DNA from: Conus ventricosus
Taxonomy: Eukaryota > Mollusca > Gastropoda > Neogastropoda > Conidae
Length of the DNA: 64,000 nucleotides
Assembly (NCBI GenBank): GCA_018398815.1
Contig: CM031602.1
Location: 97,831,543-97,895,542 of the forward strand
Direction: 5' to 3'
Every line of letters begins with the position of its first letter. Position 1 is the first letter of the stretch. The position numbers and the translations under genes were made by a program. Under the pieces are notes generated by a model, which was not told the DNA's origin, ran no database searches, and worked only from the letters and a program-made list of their open reading frames with translations. Below, one piece after another: positions 33,930-45,554 of this stretch.

Positions 33930-34876
33930 ATGAACAAAATTTATTATTCGCCAAAAGGATATTGGAAGGGAATAACAGCAATCAAAAAGCTAAGCCAAGC
34001 AGCTGGGGTCAGTGAACAAACAGCAAAGGAATGGTTATCTAAACAAGCGATTTGGCAAATTTATTTACCAGCGCCTAAACGAATACAGAGACCACACTTT
34101 ATGAACACAATGCCGAACGACACCCATCAAATGGATCTTCTATATTACCCCATGAAACGATTAACGAAAAAGATTTAAGTACCACTACATCATTGACGTA
34201 GCTTCAAGATACAAAGATGCGGAACCATTAACACAAAAGAGTGCTTCTGCTGTTGCTGTTGCTATACAACTAATATATCAACGAGGCCCTTAACTTATCC
34301 CCGCATGATTCAAGTCGATGATGGAAAAGAATTTAAAGGGCCCAGTGAATCAATTATTGTTAAAAAATAGAGTTACAATTAAAAGAGGCATTCCGGGAGT
34401 TCACAGATCACAGGCTTGGTTGAAAACTTTAACAAACATTATCTGAAAGGCTTTCTCCTACCATTTTCACAGAGAGCTGATTGACAATTTTCCGCAACAC
34501 AGAATGGGGTTTAAAAAGACTGCCCTCAGTTCTACGTGCAATGAATAATGAAGAATTTAAATTAACAGGTCTAAAACCAGTACAAGCAATCAAAAAACAA
34601 ACAATAAATGCTGTTGAAGGAGAGTCTTCATCCAGCAAACTATTACCATTTGGTTTGAAAGTAAGGTACCTTTATTTGCCGAGAAGCAGAAGGGACACTC
34701 GCTTCAGGCAACAGATCCAGTTTGGAGTGTTGACCCGTATGAAAAAAAGAATTGTAAAGATGAATCCGCCCATGATTATTTACGAGAAACTGACACAACA
34801 AAACAACCAGCCCCCCCAAAGATCTTTTGTGAAGGAAGAACTGCAGATAATCCCGCCCGACACAGTTCCACTTTAA
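33930..34876 (+). pseudogene. Retroviral-type integrase of element A (RVE, DDE), frameshifted
   Basis: The frame opens with MNKIYYSPKGYWKGITAIKK and a helix-turn-helix-like segment (LSQAAGVSEQTAKEWLSKQA). The first catalytic Asp is in THQMDLLYYP. After frameshifts near 34150 and 34290 the second Asp lies in IQVDDGKEF (34317) and the Glu in GLVENFN (34422), about 35 codons on. The C-terminal part KLLPFGLKVRYLYLPRSRR ends with SFVKEELQIIPPDTVPL and TAA. The expected length of about 315 residues fits Polinton integrases, which insert the element DNA into the host genome. At least three frame breaks make this copy inactive. Confidence 0.88.
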
Positions 34877-34904
34877 CTGATTTTCGTAAATATATTGACT
34901 TAAA

Positions 34905-35072
34905 ATGGAAGCCCAAAAAGCGCAGAATGATACAAGAATAATAAATGAAAAGACCTTGGAATTAATGCGGAATCATATTGATATGAATTTTGCTATTAAG
35001 GCAATGGTTGCGGGATTCATCGGGACATGGCAATGCATCCAATCACCTACAGCCCAAAATCCCAAATTTTGA
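34905..35072 (+). CDS. Element A small ORF after the integrase, 55 residues, perhaps a fragment
   Basis: Begins MEAQKAQNDTRIINEKTLEL and has a hydrophobic run (FAIKAMVAGFIGTW). It ends at TGA, but protein-like sequence resumes in another frame to about 35290 (for example YAVLQCPIAYENSG). It is therefore probably the start of a frameshifted gene. It converges on the end of the polymerase on the opposite strand. Not recognised. Confidence 0.4.
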   Translation: MEAQKAQNDTRIINEKTLELMRNHIDMNFAIKAMVAGFIGTWQCIQSPTAQNPKF

Positions 35073-37080
35073 TTTTTAGGTATGGGGTAAAGAATATCTT
35101 GAAATGAAATAAAAAAAATTCCAAGCACATCAACAAACATGAGAAAAATTTTGTCTGAATTGGATATTGATATGATTGAGCTCTAGATAAAGTTGAGGAA
35201 AACCATGATATGATTGAGGAAAAATATGAAGAAGATATTAATTATGCTGTTCTCCAATGCCCGATTGCATATGAAAACTCTGGATTAACAAATACCGTTT
35301 TGTGTTTGTTCTATCTAATGACTCTTTGTTACAAAAAAGTTGTGTTGATCTCATGTAGATTAGATCGTAGTTTTACGTTGTCATGATGAAAAGTCTTATT
35401 GACAAGCAATGCTTCTTTTTAGTTGTCATGTGATATGCTCGACTGCACAACACTGCGAGATATTCCCTTTGCTTTTTTGATAGTTTTCCTCCTGGCTCGA
35501 AAAACTGTACATTTTTTACCTTAACCCAACAAACTCCTTGATCACCCCTCCAGATAATTCATCCTTCATCTTTCCTAAAACCTTCTTGTTAACAGTTGAA
35601 TGCAAAGGCGAATCTTAGGATAATCAGATTGTCGTACCATCCCGCATGCCCTTTAGCTACTTCTAATTCCATGTCTTTATAGATATCTTCAGTAGGGATA
35701 TCTATAACAAAACTGTCTGTATCTGTGTAAAGCACTCTGGACTCAGGATGCAAGGGCTTAAAGTAGTCATAAAGAAATTCTAACATCAAAAGCTTTGATA
35801 ATTCTAAACAGTAAACCCAATAAAAACGGCTTATCCAATTTGACTTTCTTTTTTTTCATCATTATACCAAAAAGCTGATCATGAAATCTTCTGAAGTCCT
35901 GATAATTAGTTTAGAAGTCAGCTTAATTGCATCGTTCTCTTTGGTGACCAATCTGACATCTTTACGCTTGTGCGGATTCTCCATAGTCTTTCCGAAACAG
36001 CTGTTGTTCATCAGCTTGAAAAGTCTTTTCTGAAGCATCTGTGGATTTAGTTCTGAGATCAGTATTCTCATGATGTATGGTTTCATGAACTGTTCTTGAT
36101 CAAAAGCAATTAACGATGAACACTGTCAACTTCAAACCATGTCTTAAATAAAATTGCAGAAGTCTGTAATGACAGACATAATTTTTTTTTGCCTCGAAGA
36201 TTAGGCACAAGTTTAGGAGGTTCTGTTTTTGCCATCTTTAGACTTTCTGCTGCTAACGGATAGTCATTATGCAAGTCATGGAGTTCATGAGGATATTCTA
36301 AGTCAACTTCTAGAATGTATCCACGCTGTTGACCCGGCGTTAAACTGCTCAACCACTTTAATGCTCTTTGAATATTTTTTGGATCTTTGGCTGTGAGCAT
36401 TTTAAAGTTACGTAATGGAAGCGATTGCGCCATTGCCCATCCATACAGATTGTTTGCATCTAAATACATGAGATAGTTAGAACCTTTTACTTGGATCATA
36501 GTCGTCAAGTATTTGTTGTTTGCTTTACAGTAATGGTGCGACGCCATACTAATTCCTCCACGCAATCCGTTTTCAATCATCTGAATCATTGGTAGGTCAG
36601 ACAATAAATCAATCTGTACTTTAGTAAACTTTAAGAAAGCGTCCCAACTCATCCCGGCGCAGAAATATAATGCGCAGGATCAAAACTGTAATGTTTCATG
36701 CAGGTCTTTCTGTAATTTTCAAAGACGTCCGCCAACAAACATACATCAGCCATCAAGTACAGACATCACATAAAGTTAAGGACCAGTCAAGATAATAGGT
36801 GCATTTTCAAAAAATCATAAAAAACCAACGAATAAGATTTATCATGTAAAACTCGGTGGCAAGGCTGAGGGTCAATAGTAAATACGTCAACTGCTGTGTG
36901 GGCTGCACGTGTGCGTCACGCAGCATGCTGGGCGCGTTTGAAAATCGACAATTTCAGCAAAACTGGAGCGTGTTTCAGTGGTCAGTGCGTGATACCTGTG
37001 GCTTTGTGAAGGGCCAAATTGAGATGCACGTGGATTAATGGATATCTGGCTATGATTTATACTCCTTGGTTTGCCTACAT

Positions 37081-37180
37081 AAGCAGCAGCATGCCACCAC
37101 GACAAAAGTTAAATGATTTCGACCGAACCCAAGCAGCAGCATGCCACCACGACAAAAGTTAAATGATTTCGACCGAACCC
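37081..37180 (+). repeat. Perfect 50-bp tandem duplication across the transposase start codon
   Basis: The 50 bases beginning AAGCAGCAGCATGCCACCAC occur at 37081-37130 and again at 37131-37180. Because 50 is not a multiple of three, translation from the first ATG (37091) runs out of frame, while the second (37141) gives the transposase. Confidence 0.97.
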
Positions 37181-38169
37181 GAGCGATTGCCTGGCTGCAG
37201 GATGGAATTGGCGTGCGCGAAGTGTCACGCAGGCTTCAAGTGTCGCACTCAGTCATCATTCGGTTGAGACAGCGGTTCCAGGTGACAGGAAGAGTCCAGG
37301 GGCGGCGTCGCAGGGGTCGTCCCAAGAAAACGACAGCAAGAGAAGACCGCTACATCCACCGCCAAGCCATAGTGCAACGAACGAACTCTGCCAACATCAT
37401 CAGACGACGTCTGCGAGCTGCCACTAACACCACAGTCAGTTCGCAGACAACACGTAATCGCCTCCATGACGTCAACCTTCGTGCGCGTCGTCCATTACGA
37501 AAACCAAGGCTGACCCAGATCCAGCGAGCCAACCGTCATGCCTGGTGCACTGCGCACCAGAGGTGGCCACGTGCCCAGTGGACAGAGGTTCTGTTCACTG
37601 ATGAATCACGGTTCTGTCTGACACCCAGTGATGGCCGAACCCGTGTCTGGAGGCGTCCACGGGAGCAGCTTGCTGCCAATGCAATTCAAGAAGTGGTCCC
37701 CTTTGGAGGCGGCTCCGTTATGGTTTGGGGAGGAATCAGCAGGCATCACAGAACCCCCCTTTACCATGTCGACGGTATACTGACAGGGCAGCGGTATCTG
37801 CAGGAGATCCTTCGACCTCTGGTCGTCCCGGCGCTGCAGCAGATTGGGCCTGCTGCTGTCCTTCAGGACGACAACGCCACGCCACACAGGTCCAGGGCCA
37901 TCAACGCCTTCGTGCAGCAGGCGGGGATTACCCGCATGGTATGGCCAGCCAACAGTCCCGACCTTAATCCCATCGAACAGTTGTGGGCCGAGCTCGGTCG
38001 GAGAGTTCGAGAGAACCACCCTTTGCCCGCCAACCGACATCAGCTGCTTGGATGGCTGCAAGAAGAATGGAACACTATTCCTCAGGCCTTTCTGGCACGC
38101 CTGATCAACTCCATGCGCCAGCGTTGCCTTGACTGCCTTGCCATGAATGGTGGACACACGCGCTTCTGA
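37141..38169 (+). CDS. Tc1-type transposase, intact, 342 residues, DD34E
   Basis: This enzyme cuts and rejoins the transposon ends at TA sites. An N-terminal helix-turn-helix (AIAWLQDGIGVREVSRRLQV, residues about 15-45) is followed by a basic GRRRRGRPKK hook near residue 55. A second DNA-binding region follows to about residue 120. The catalytic Asp residues are in VLFTDESRF (about residue 155) and LQDDNATPHR (about 246), and the Glu is in SPDLNPIEQLW, 34 residues after the second Asp. The frame has no break, unlike every gene around it. The start lies in the second copy of a 50-bp duplication; the ATG of the first copy (37091) is out of frame. It reads on the strand opposite to the polymerase. 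Confidence 0.95.
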   Translation: MPPRQKLNDFDRTRAIAWLQDGIGVREVSRRLQVSHSVIIRLRQRFQVTGRVQGRRRRGRPKKTTAREDRYIHRQAIVQRTNSANIIRRRLRAATNTTVSSQTTRNRLHDVNLRARRPLRKPRLTQIQRANRHAWCTAHQRWPRAQWTEVLFTDESRFCLTPSDGRTRVWRRPREQLAANAIQEVVPFGGGSVMVWGGISRHHRTPLYHVDGILTGQRYLQEILRPLVVPALQQIGPAAVLQDDNATPHRSRAINAFVQQAGITRMVWPANSPDLNPIEQLWAELGRRVRENHPLPANRHQLLGWLQEEWNTIPQAFLARLINSMRQRCLDCLAMNGGHTRF

Positions 38170-39944
38170 CAATCCATTGACATTCATGAAGTTTAACCTC
38201 TCTTTTTCTGTGATTTTGTTCAAATGTTTTTCGACTCACATTTGTGTGATTTTCGATTTAGAGGGTGGGCCGATTTCGAGCGCTGCGAATTGTGCATTTC
38301 TGTATCGATTGTGCTAAATTTCATTTTAGGCACATATGGATTGTTGAAATAAATGTATGTCAAAGATGGATGGAATCGATTTTCTAGTTTCTATTTGGCG
38401 TGCAATTTTGCAAGTGGTCCTTAACTTTATGTGAAGTCTGTATGAATCTGATAGTCCCCCATTGTTTTACCACTCTAACTTCTGCCACGCATCTTGAGCA
38501 TGCTGGTAATGGGAATCACTGATTTCCTTTCCTTTAAGCCCTATAACAGAACGCAACTTTGGGAGGAAGTGTATCTTCGTCAACCTTTCCCAACTGTTCA
38601 TGTATTCATAAGGGTAAACGCCCTTTCTAACAAGAGTTGGGTCAAAATATTCTTCCGTTATTGGCAGGTTTTTAAGGACATAGCTAGTGACTCTAATGAT
38701 CCCATCATGTGCTGCATGGGAGTCATAAAAAGACATGTTTTTAAAAAGTGAAACACATGTACTTTTCTGATGACTGTGAAATGCATGACACCCTAAAGGG
38801 CTCGGTTACTGCTTGCATTATAAGGTGAGAGTCGTAACCTCGCAGTTGTGAAAGAATACAGGCAGCTTCCATGTCTTTGGTTCAAACTTTAGTTGAAGAT
38901 TGCATTTACTGTGTGCTGTCCTCTGAACTTTCCCACAATGTGATCATGGTCTCTTACTGTCGGATTCGCGTCTTCACTGTTAGACATTAGTTTCTAAACC
39001 ACAAATCCAACAATGTGTGGCTGATTTATACTGTTGTTGGTCTTCGGGCGTCATTATGATTTCAGATAATTTTAGATTATTAGAACAGTCATTACGCACT
39101 TTCTGCATGCGTTCTAAAAAGTTTTTCTGCAGCATCTGGCCCTCTATACAATTCTGGTGCTGAATGGGCGCCATCCGACCTGAAAACAATGAAGGCAAAT
39201 GAAAAAATTGATGATTACTCATTAAGACCGTTTTTTCGAAGTTTTTGTGGTGCTGGTCCCTCATAAGGAACAATGAGTGATTAAAGTCTGCGTAAACAAC
39301 ATATGGAGAATTTTGCACCCGTTTCCAGTTCTTAAAACTAACTTTGATCCAGGTGGGGGCGTAATTATTTCTGTATTACAGTCAACTGGGCCGATACAAT
39401 GTTTCTTATGTTCGCTCCCGTGCTTTAACGGATGGAATTCTTGTTAAACATTTTCTACAGAATTCTTGTTTATTTTTTGCTTTAAAGTATGCGCCAATAA
39501 TCACTCTTTGTGCGTATCAATGTGTAATGTGGTAGCCCTGCGGGTAAAAAACATCAGTAGTAAGTCAACATGATTTTTGTCTGCTCGCCCAATCTTTTGG
39601 GCTGTTCTTAGACCTTTAATGGGTGTAGATTTTTTTTCCTCATCCCATGTGTAGATATTAAAGTTATTGGTTTGTTTGTTCTTCAAACAGATCAATTTGA
39701 TCTACGCAACGGGAAAGGATTTTCCCATTGAAGTTAAGATCATTGATGTAATCCCAATAGTTAGTCACCTCTTTTGCGTGTTTGGGGACGTGATGCAGCC
39801 TTGCAAGAACACACCACATGAAACATTTGTTGTCTGTATTTTGTATGTTTAGAATGCTCTTTTCGCTACCAATGCTGGGGCAGCGGAATGAGCCTTGCCT
39901 ACAAATCGGTGCATACTTAGCCTGGTTTTAATCTGATCTCTAGG

Positions 39945-40050
39945 ACTTCGCCCTCTGACCAACCAGAGCCTCCATTTTGGCTTCTTCAGCGGCTTCATCA
40001 AACGTGTAAGCAGTTTGTCTGCCCAACCGGGTGGTTAAGTCATTATAGAA
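39945..40050 (-). pseudogene. Fragment of a small element A protein upstream of the polymerase
   Basis: On the - strand, protein-like sequence including LGRQTAYTFDEAAEEAKMEA ends at a stop near 39945, just before the polymerase start. It may be the tail of a separate small gene or a broken polymerase leader. Not recognised. Confidence 0.3.
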
Positions 40051-40104
40051 GAATAGTCTGCTGTTTAGTTAAAGACCCAGACTTCAGATTTTCTTCATTT
40101 ATTG

Positions 40105-40302
40105 TTAATAGTCGTTTAAAACAGCTAACATTACTTTAACTGGCGGGTCTATTGTTAGTTTACTTGGAACTGAGAAATTGCATGTAAAAACGCTTGCCCG
40201 CACGTTTTCTGGATTAATAACTTCTAAATCAATATCATTCAATACTCTTGACAAACTTTCTTCCTCGAGCTTTCCCTTCAAACAATTCATCTGGGCCTTC
40301 AT
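40105..40302 (-). CDS. Small intact ORF in element A, 65 residues, function unknown
   Basis: Starts MKAQMNCLKGKLEEESLSRV and ends with AVLNDY and TAA. Its ATG lies 5 bp after the stop of the preceding gene on the same strand, a spacing that suggests a compact, virus-like gene array. The second half (FTCNFSVPSKLTIDPPVKVM) looks like beta strands. No family was recognised. Confidence 0.45.
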   Translation of the reverse strand: MKAQMNCLKGKLEEESLSRVLNDIDLEVINPENVRASVFTCNFSVPSKLTIDPPVKVMLAVLNDY

Positions 40303-40307
40303 ATATC

Positions 40308-41090
40308 TTAGCCTTTGCTGTCTTTCTTTTCTAAGCCAACATATTTATTTAAATCAAAAAAATACAACGACACCAGGGTCGTCTTAATCAAAATCATATC
40401 GACGGTCTTTTTGTGTTTGGACTCATAAACGAAAGTAAAAACGCCCTTTGGGGTTGTTAATGCGAGCTGTTTAAAAACAGAGTTTAATGTCTCGTTTACT
40501 TTTTTTAAACATTCCTTTTTTATCTGATCGGTGTCTGGCTGTTGAGAAAAAGTTGTTCTTGCCTTTCTTTGAAGATCAAACTTTTGTCTTTTATAGTCCT
40601 CAAAATCAGCCTGTAAACGACTAAATTCTTCATCCGTGATGTTTGGTCAGCTAGTGCTTTATTTTTGTCAGTTTGAAGGAACTAAGTTTAGCTGTTATTA
40701 GTTGAACCATAGCTGTGTGCTTTTGGATTTTAGTTTTTATTTTTTTGCTGGCAGTACTTACAGCTAATGAGCACAGGCCAAGAGCAAAAGACAAACGCCT
40801 AGGGTAAAGCCGCGGGTGCGCCTACGCCTGTTGCTAAGAGCCCCAACATCGTTCCTGCGTTTAGAGCACTTATAGTTGATGTTCCAGTATTTAACATATG
40901 AAACAGATTAAAGGCAGCAGAATACCTTCTTTTGGGTTTTGCTGTATTTTGAAAGGTCCTGCTTAGTACTTGCCGCATTTGTGGTAATGTTGGTTAATCT
41001 GAAAGTTTTTATGTTGGGGCTTTCTATAGCAGCAGAGTTGCCTATCTCTTCTTTAGGTCCCTTCGGATAATGCTGAACAACATGTTTTTT
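40308..41090 (-). pseudogene. Element A uncharacterised protein with a hydrophobic core, frameshifted (about 260 codons)
   Basis: On the - strand the N-terminal side includes HYPKGPKEEIGNSAAIESPN and LTNITTNAAST. It is followed by a Gly/Ala-rich hydrophobic region near 40860-40760 and a long charged, helical C-terminal half (ITDEEFSRLQADFEDYKRQK; LTTPKGVFTFVYES) to TAA at 40308. At least four frame changes are needed. Similar uncharacterised proteins accompany Polinton-type polymerases in invertebrates. A membrane-associated or structural role is possible but not shown. Confidence 0.5.
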
Positions 41091-41110
41091 AAAAAATAAA
41101 AAAATAATTT

Positions 41111-42359
41111 AGTATTGTATATTTTCTAATCTGTTATCTTGAATATTCAGCTGCGCATCTTATTAAAACAATACACATTAAGTGGTTTATCGACATCTTT
41201 TTCTTTATCAATTTGAATGTTTATTATGTCTCTAACACTGTTCTCCCACTTCCATGTAACTGTTTATCCTCTGTTGACCTTAGGCCAATCCATAAACCGT
41301 ATTTCGTGTTAAATAATGATCAAGTCTAACACTGTGAAGATGTAGATCTTTAGACACAAGGTCACTGTTGGATTTCTACCCCTCCCGCCTCCAAACAGTT
41401 TTCTTATTTCATCAAAATGCTGAAAAGGGTTTAAGCCCGCTACGTAGATTTGGTTAGGCTACCCTCAATTGTACATGCACTTTCGTTATTTTGGATTAAC
41501 AAAATTTCAGTTTGTTTTTTGAATGGTTCTTCATTTTCACAAAAGCAATAAAATACCTTTAAGCGATCTTGCTGCGGCACTAAACTAAAATTCCATATAT
41601 GTCTGCCTGCTTTTGAATATTTAGAATGAAAAATCACTCTTTCGTAATATATTGCAAAATTTTGACTGATATTGTTGCTCAATCAGCCTTGCTAAGTTAG
41701 GGTTGCTAACGATGTCAAACTCTAACGAATGTCAGAAATGCTGTACTTTGCTTCGGTGTCTGTAGATATAATAACATATTTGTAGTCATTAAAAGTTAGT
41801 TCATAGGGACAATCTGTCTTTTAATGCTCCTTGAAAGTATGGGGCATGCGCTTTTAACAACTCAAAATCTAGGGGTATGAAAAAGCGATTTCCATACGCA
41901 TAACTTACGGCTACAAACCTTTTGCCGTCTTTAGCATCTTCAGCGCCTATTCTATGTTTTAGTGCTTCTTCATTTTCAATTTCTTGAAAGCAAGATCAGC
42001 CCTTTCATTCGCGGTTAGCCATAGATCAAGATAGGTTAAAAATATGTCTGCATTTTGTAAAGAAATATTTCTTGCCCCTCAAGTTTTATAAAATTTTCTT
42101 AACGATTGCCCCCCAGATTCTGTAAACTGTCCTGTTTGGGTCTGTTGTTGAAGCGAGTTCTATTTTGAAAGTAAGACGCGCAGAGCCTGGCACAATCACT
42201 TCATTGCTCCTAGTTTTGGAAATTTGACAGTAAGAATTTGATCTGCATCAATAGTAATGGATTATTTGGAACCCGTAATATTCCGCTTATTTCCCTTCAC
42301 GCCAAAGGGCTCTTTCAGTCTTCTATGCGGTCAAGAATTGAGCCATATGCTTGTGACAT
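41111..42359 (-). pseudogene. Element A putative capsid-type protein, heavily frameshifted (about 415 codons)
   Basis: The start MSQAYGSILDRIED is at 42359 and the end DAQLNIQDNRLENIQY precedes TAA near 41111. Between them, strand-rich segments in changing frames include IVPGSARLTFKIELASTTDP, LWLTANERADLAF, AYGNRFFIPLDFELLKAHAP and ISDIRLEFDIVSNPNLARLI. The many short beta-like, Asn/Tyr-rich segments suit a jelly-roll virion protein, and its place between the ATPase block and the polymerase agrees. That is an inference: no defining motif is visible. The gene diverges from the one starting at 42401. Confidence 0.5.
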
Positions 42360-42400
42360 TTTTTTATAAAACAAAATAAAAAAGTTAATTATTTAAAAAC
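42360..42400. promoter_or_regulatory. Short AT-rich spacer between divergent genes, a likely shared promoter
   Basis: Only 41 bp separate the start codons of two divergent genes (42359, - strand; 42401, + strand). The spacer is almost all A and T and contains TTTTTATAAAACAAAATAAA. Transcription from it is inferred from gene layout alone. Confidence 0.35.
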
Positions 42401-43603
42401 ATGGCGGGCATTGAAGGTGAAGAAGATTATGATGTTCCTGATCCCGGAGACGACATGATGAAATGACTCCTTTGATACAGCATCGCTCAGCGCTCTCAAT
42501 CGGAGTGAATTAACAGAAATTACGGCCAGAGAATTTTACAAAAGTTTAGGCCTAGAACTCCTGAAGTTTTAGACCCTAATGATTTTGTAAAAGATGATGA
42601 TGGCCATTTGTATTTTAAAACGATCAAGGTGAACGTGTTCCGCTTACAACTAACGAGAACCCTTAAATTTTTAGCTGTGGGTAAAAATTAGACAAAGACT
42701 CAGTGTGAGCGAACAAAATCGCCTTGGCATTCCTAAAACCAAACCCAAAAATTTGATAGGGGGCGCGGTTGCTAAACTTCAAAACACACTACAAGAACTC
42801 CCAAAAGATAACCAAATACAAAACATGGAACTTCAAGTTTTAAATCAATCAGCAGATGAAATAATAATGCAATAGAAGCCAGAAACCAGTTTTTCAGAAG
42901 AAAACAGCATTAAAAACTATCCACGATCCGCAGTTACCCATGCGAGAATTAGAGGCTCTATCGTACTTTAAGAACCATTAGAGGTAATTAAAAACAATTC
43001 GCAAAACGATGAACTAAATGAGGATATAAAAAGAGAAAAGAAAAACTGCTGAGGCTGAGGACGCCAACTTAGTACCTGATGTTAAAGAAAGAATAACCCA
43101 AAGACTAAAAGAGCTTAAAGAACTGAGGATTAATAAGAATAAAGTGGGTCTACTAACCGAGAACAATTACGAACTCAAGTGAGCAGAATTTAAAAGAAAC
43201 TATCCAAAGAATTTTATATGAAGACACAACGCTAGCAGAACGAATACGAACACTGTTTAGAGAGCAAGGATTCAATTAGCGAGCGTTATAACAGCCTTAG
43301 GATTTGCAAAAAAGTACACTGGTGTTGGCTATTACAGGGGGCGGTGGAGGTCAAAGCCTAGTGCCTCCATCGCCCTCACCTCCACCTGATAAATTTATGG
43401 GTAAAAAAACAGCTTGATCATCTTGCGGGTTTATTAAAAAAAATTAGCCAGTAAAAGCCTAGACTCTTTACCTGGTATATTTTGGGGTATTGTTAGCTGG
43501 CTTTGTCTTCTGCAAGCAAATAGTTGGCTTTATAGCTGAGCACTTATGGGCATTAGTTCTCTTAATAGTTGGGTTAATTTTTAGTAAGATAAAGACCAAG
43601 TAA
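42401..43603 (+). pseudogene. Element A coiled-coil/membrane protein, frameshifted (about 400 codons)
   Basis: Begins MAGIEGEEDYDVPDPGDDMM. It continues in shifting frames with SELTEITAREFYKSLGLE, a long Glu/Lys-rich helical stretch (about 42960-43200), TTLAERIRTLF, a Gly-rich linker (TGGGGGQ), a Pro-rich segment, and a hydrophobic C-terminus ending FSKIKTK with TAA at 43601-43603. The layout suggests an acidic N-terminus, a coiled coil and one or two membrane segments. The same protein is partly present in element B at 63351-63980. The 3' end overlaps the opposite-strand gene by 30 bp. Function unknown. Confidence 0.6.
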
Positions 43604-44813
43604 TCCTAGGCCAGTTAATCCAAAAACAAGCGCTGTCTTTCATATTCATGGCCATTATTTTTTTTGACTTCGTGGACTTCGCGTTCTTCAACAGCCTTTG
43701 GGCTTTGGGGCCCTTGGGGGGTTTGGATGACTTATTCTTGGGGGGGGGGGGGGGGGGGGGGCGGCTTGTTTGTTTAAATGTTTGTAATATTACTGGCTCA
43801 GAATTTATGTCGTTTTGTCCAACCTTTGTTCATTTGCTGCCCAAGGATTTCATTGTTGTAGTTTATTATTGTTCCTACCTGGAGTCTGAGTCAGAAGGGA
43901 GCATGTATAAACCAGTGCCAACAGCAAAGTCTACTTTCGATCTTGCGAATTGTAAAACATTTTGGTAACCCTTTTTAAAACTTGAAGGTAAATCAACTGT
44001 TTGAATTAATGGCGTCCTCTAAATTTGCCAAGTACTGTTTTTGTGCATCAAAGCCAGTAGAAGGATCAGTTATGCTCGATCTTGCCTGTGCTTGTGAACC
44101 TAGCAAACACCAAACGTAAGTACGAATAGAGTCGTTTATTCGTTCTATTCCGCTCTAGTTAGGCCCTTAGAAGTGTCTATGATAAATGTTGTCCTGCTGT
44201 TTTATGCTCTTGCTCTATGGACAAAAGGGGAACAGTTGTGTCTGAAGAGAAAGATGTATAAGGAGGATTCCAGGCATAGTTATACTTTCTTGCACGCCCA
44301 AAAATAAAGGGTGCCTAAGCCATGATTGCGGTCCAACTTTTGTCTAAAGTCTGTCTTAACATTAATATTAATTCGTTACAGTCCTTTCAAAGCCTTCAGT
44401 CTATTCTTTTGCTAAATGGATTTTTAAAAGGGTTTTTCATTTGGTAATGGTGTTTCAGTTCAGTCAAAATACGTCTGAAGGTGTAATAAAAATGAAATCT
44501 ATACACTGACCTCACCAAAGGATCAGGATGATTTTAAGTGATCAGCATACGATAGTCCACACCCAGTTGATGCACAAAACACAGCAAAGTTTAACGGTTC
44601 TGATAAAACTGATCGGATGACTGAACCACACTTTCGCGATGTAGTCTTTTTTAATAGGGGGGTTAAGATATCTGTTTAATGGCGTACTCACCTTTAAATT
44701 GAAAGGTGGGCAGTCTGGGTCACAGAAATGACAAGAGATCAGTTGTTATATTTTTTAAGATTGTTGTGCGGCCCAACAGAATATTTTGCATTAGTATATT
44801 TGAATGCACTCAT
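43574..44813 (-). pseudogene. Element A copy of the 401-residue protein, broken
   Basis: On the - strand the start MSAFKYT is at 44813 and the end precedes TAA at 43574. It matches the intact gene at 62172-63377 of element B along its whole length, but has many one-base changes in frame and a run of about 19 G near 43741. The C-terminal hydrophobic anchor is still readable. See the element B entry for the protein itself. Confidence 0.8.
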
Positions 44814-44831
44814 TTTTAATTTGTTTTAAAA

Positions 44832-45537
44832 ATGTTTGTAACAATAACAACTCAAGACAGTCCTTTGTTTTTAGAGTATGCTATTGATAACGAAAGCGGA
44901 GCCCGAAGGGTTGCACTCCAGAAAATTTCTACAAGTCGTTTGGTTTTTAATATTACTGAATCCAAGAAGAATAATAAGATTAAAAAATTGACAATAGAAG
45001 AAACTTAGGGTTTGGGCCCGTTAACCCTACCTGATGGTTATTACGGGTTTTGCTCACTAAAAGAAGCAATGAGTAACTTCAAATTTACTCTCAACTTAAA
45101 AATGCAAATCTCAAACAATGTTAACATTCAAGCCGGGAAAAAGAAGAAGTAGGTTATATTTTGATAAAGAGCTAGCTAAATGTTAGGCTTTGCAACTGAC
45201 AGCCCGGGGCTTTTAAGTTTTAGTGTTACAAACCCGACAAAACTACTTATGAGGGGGGAAAATCCGCTCAATCTTTTCATTACATTCATTACTCTATGTT
45301 CATTTCGATGAGCTGAGCACTGATGAAAACTTATGTGATGGAAGGCCCTCAACTGTTTTAAGAGCTCTTGCATCAGGGAAAGCTGCATATTGCGATTATG
45401 AAATTATACAATTCCCTAATTTACAGTTTAAAAGATTAGCTTGCGGAAAGGTCGGATCATTTAATGTAAAAATCACAGACAAAACAGGGAAAGTCGTAAA
45501 ATGTGATAATCTGCACATTGTTTTGGAAATAAAATAA
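44832..45537 (+). pseudogene. Element A copy of the strand-rich FVTITTQD protein, broken
   Basis: Begins MFVTITTQDSPLFLEYAIDN at 44832 and ends LEIK with TAA at 45535-45537. It corresponds to the - strand block 62153-61450 of element B. Unlike B, the join GYYGFCSLKEAMSN near 45060 is in one frame here. Other breaks follow near 45010, 45120, 45180 and 45250. It reads as an Asn/Thr-rich beta protein of about 234 residues, so a virion protein is plausible. The family was not recognised. Confidence 0.65.
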
Positions 45538-45554
45538 TATAGTACTAAAAAATA

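Larger units (their letters stand above)
36760..38440 (+). mobile_element. Tc1-type DNA transposon (1681 bp, TA target site) inside the polymerase gene
   Basis: TA stands at 36758-36759 and 38441-38442. The ends are inverted copies starting CAGACATCACATAAAGTTAA and CAGACTTCACATAAAGTTAA, 26 bp with one mismatch. It carries one intact transposase. Tc1/mariner elements insert at TA, duplicating it. The flanking polymerase sequence resumes correctly when the element and one TA are removed, apart from a one-base frame problem. It is younger than element A. Confidence 0.95.
35290..39930 (-). pseudogene. Protein-primed DNA polymerase B of element A, broken and split by a Tc1 insertion
   Basis: Read on the - strand. 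The N-terminal part near 39850-39690 includes DNKCFMWCVLARLHHVPKHA. A Cys/His cluster opening FCRKC lies near 39450, then YVVYADF (exonuclease I region; the usual Glu after Phe reads Asn here) near 39290. RKGVYPYEYM and the exonuclease III region follow near 38630. The Tc1 element sits next. YLDANNLYGWAM (polymerase motif A) is at about 36466-36430, FKLMNNSCFGKTMEN (motif B) near 36020, YTDTDS (motif C) near 35720, and GGVIKEFVGL near 35540. It would replicate the element from a protein primer. Without the insertion it is about 2.96 kb, or 985 codons, a normal size. Several frameshifts and stops are present. Confidence 0.9.
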
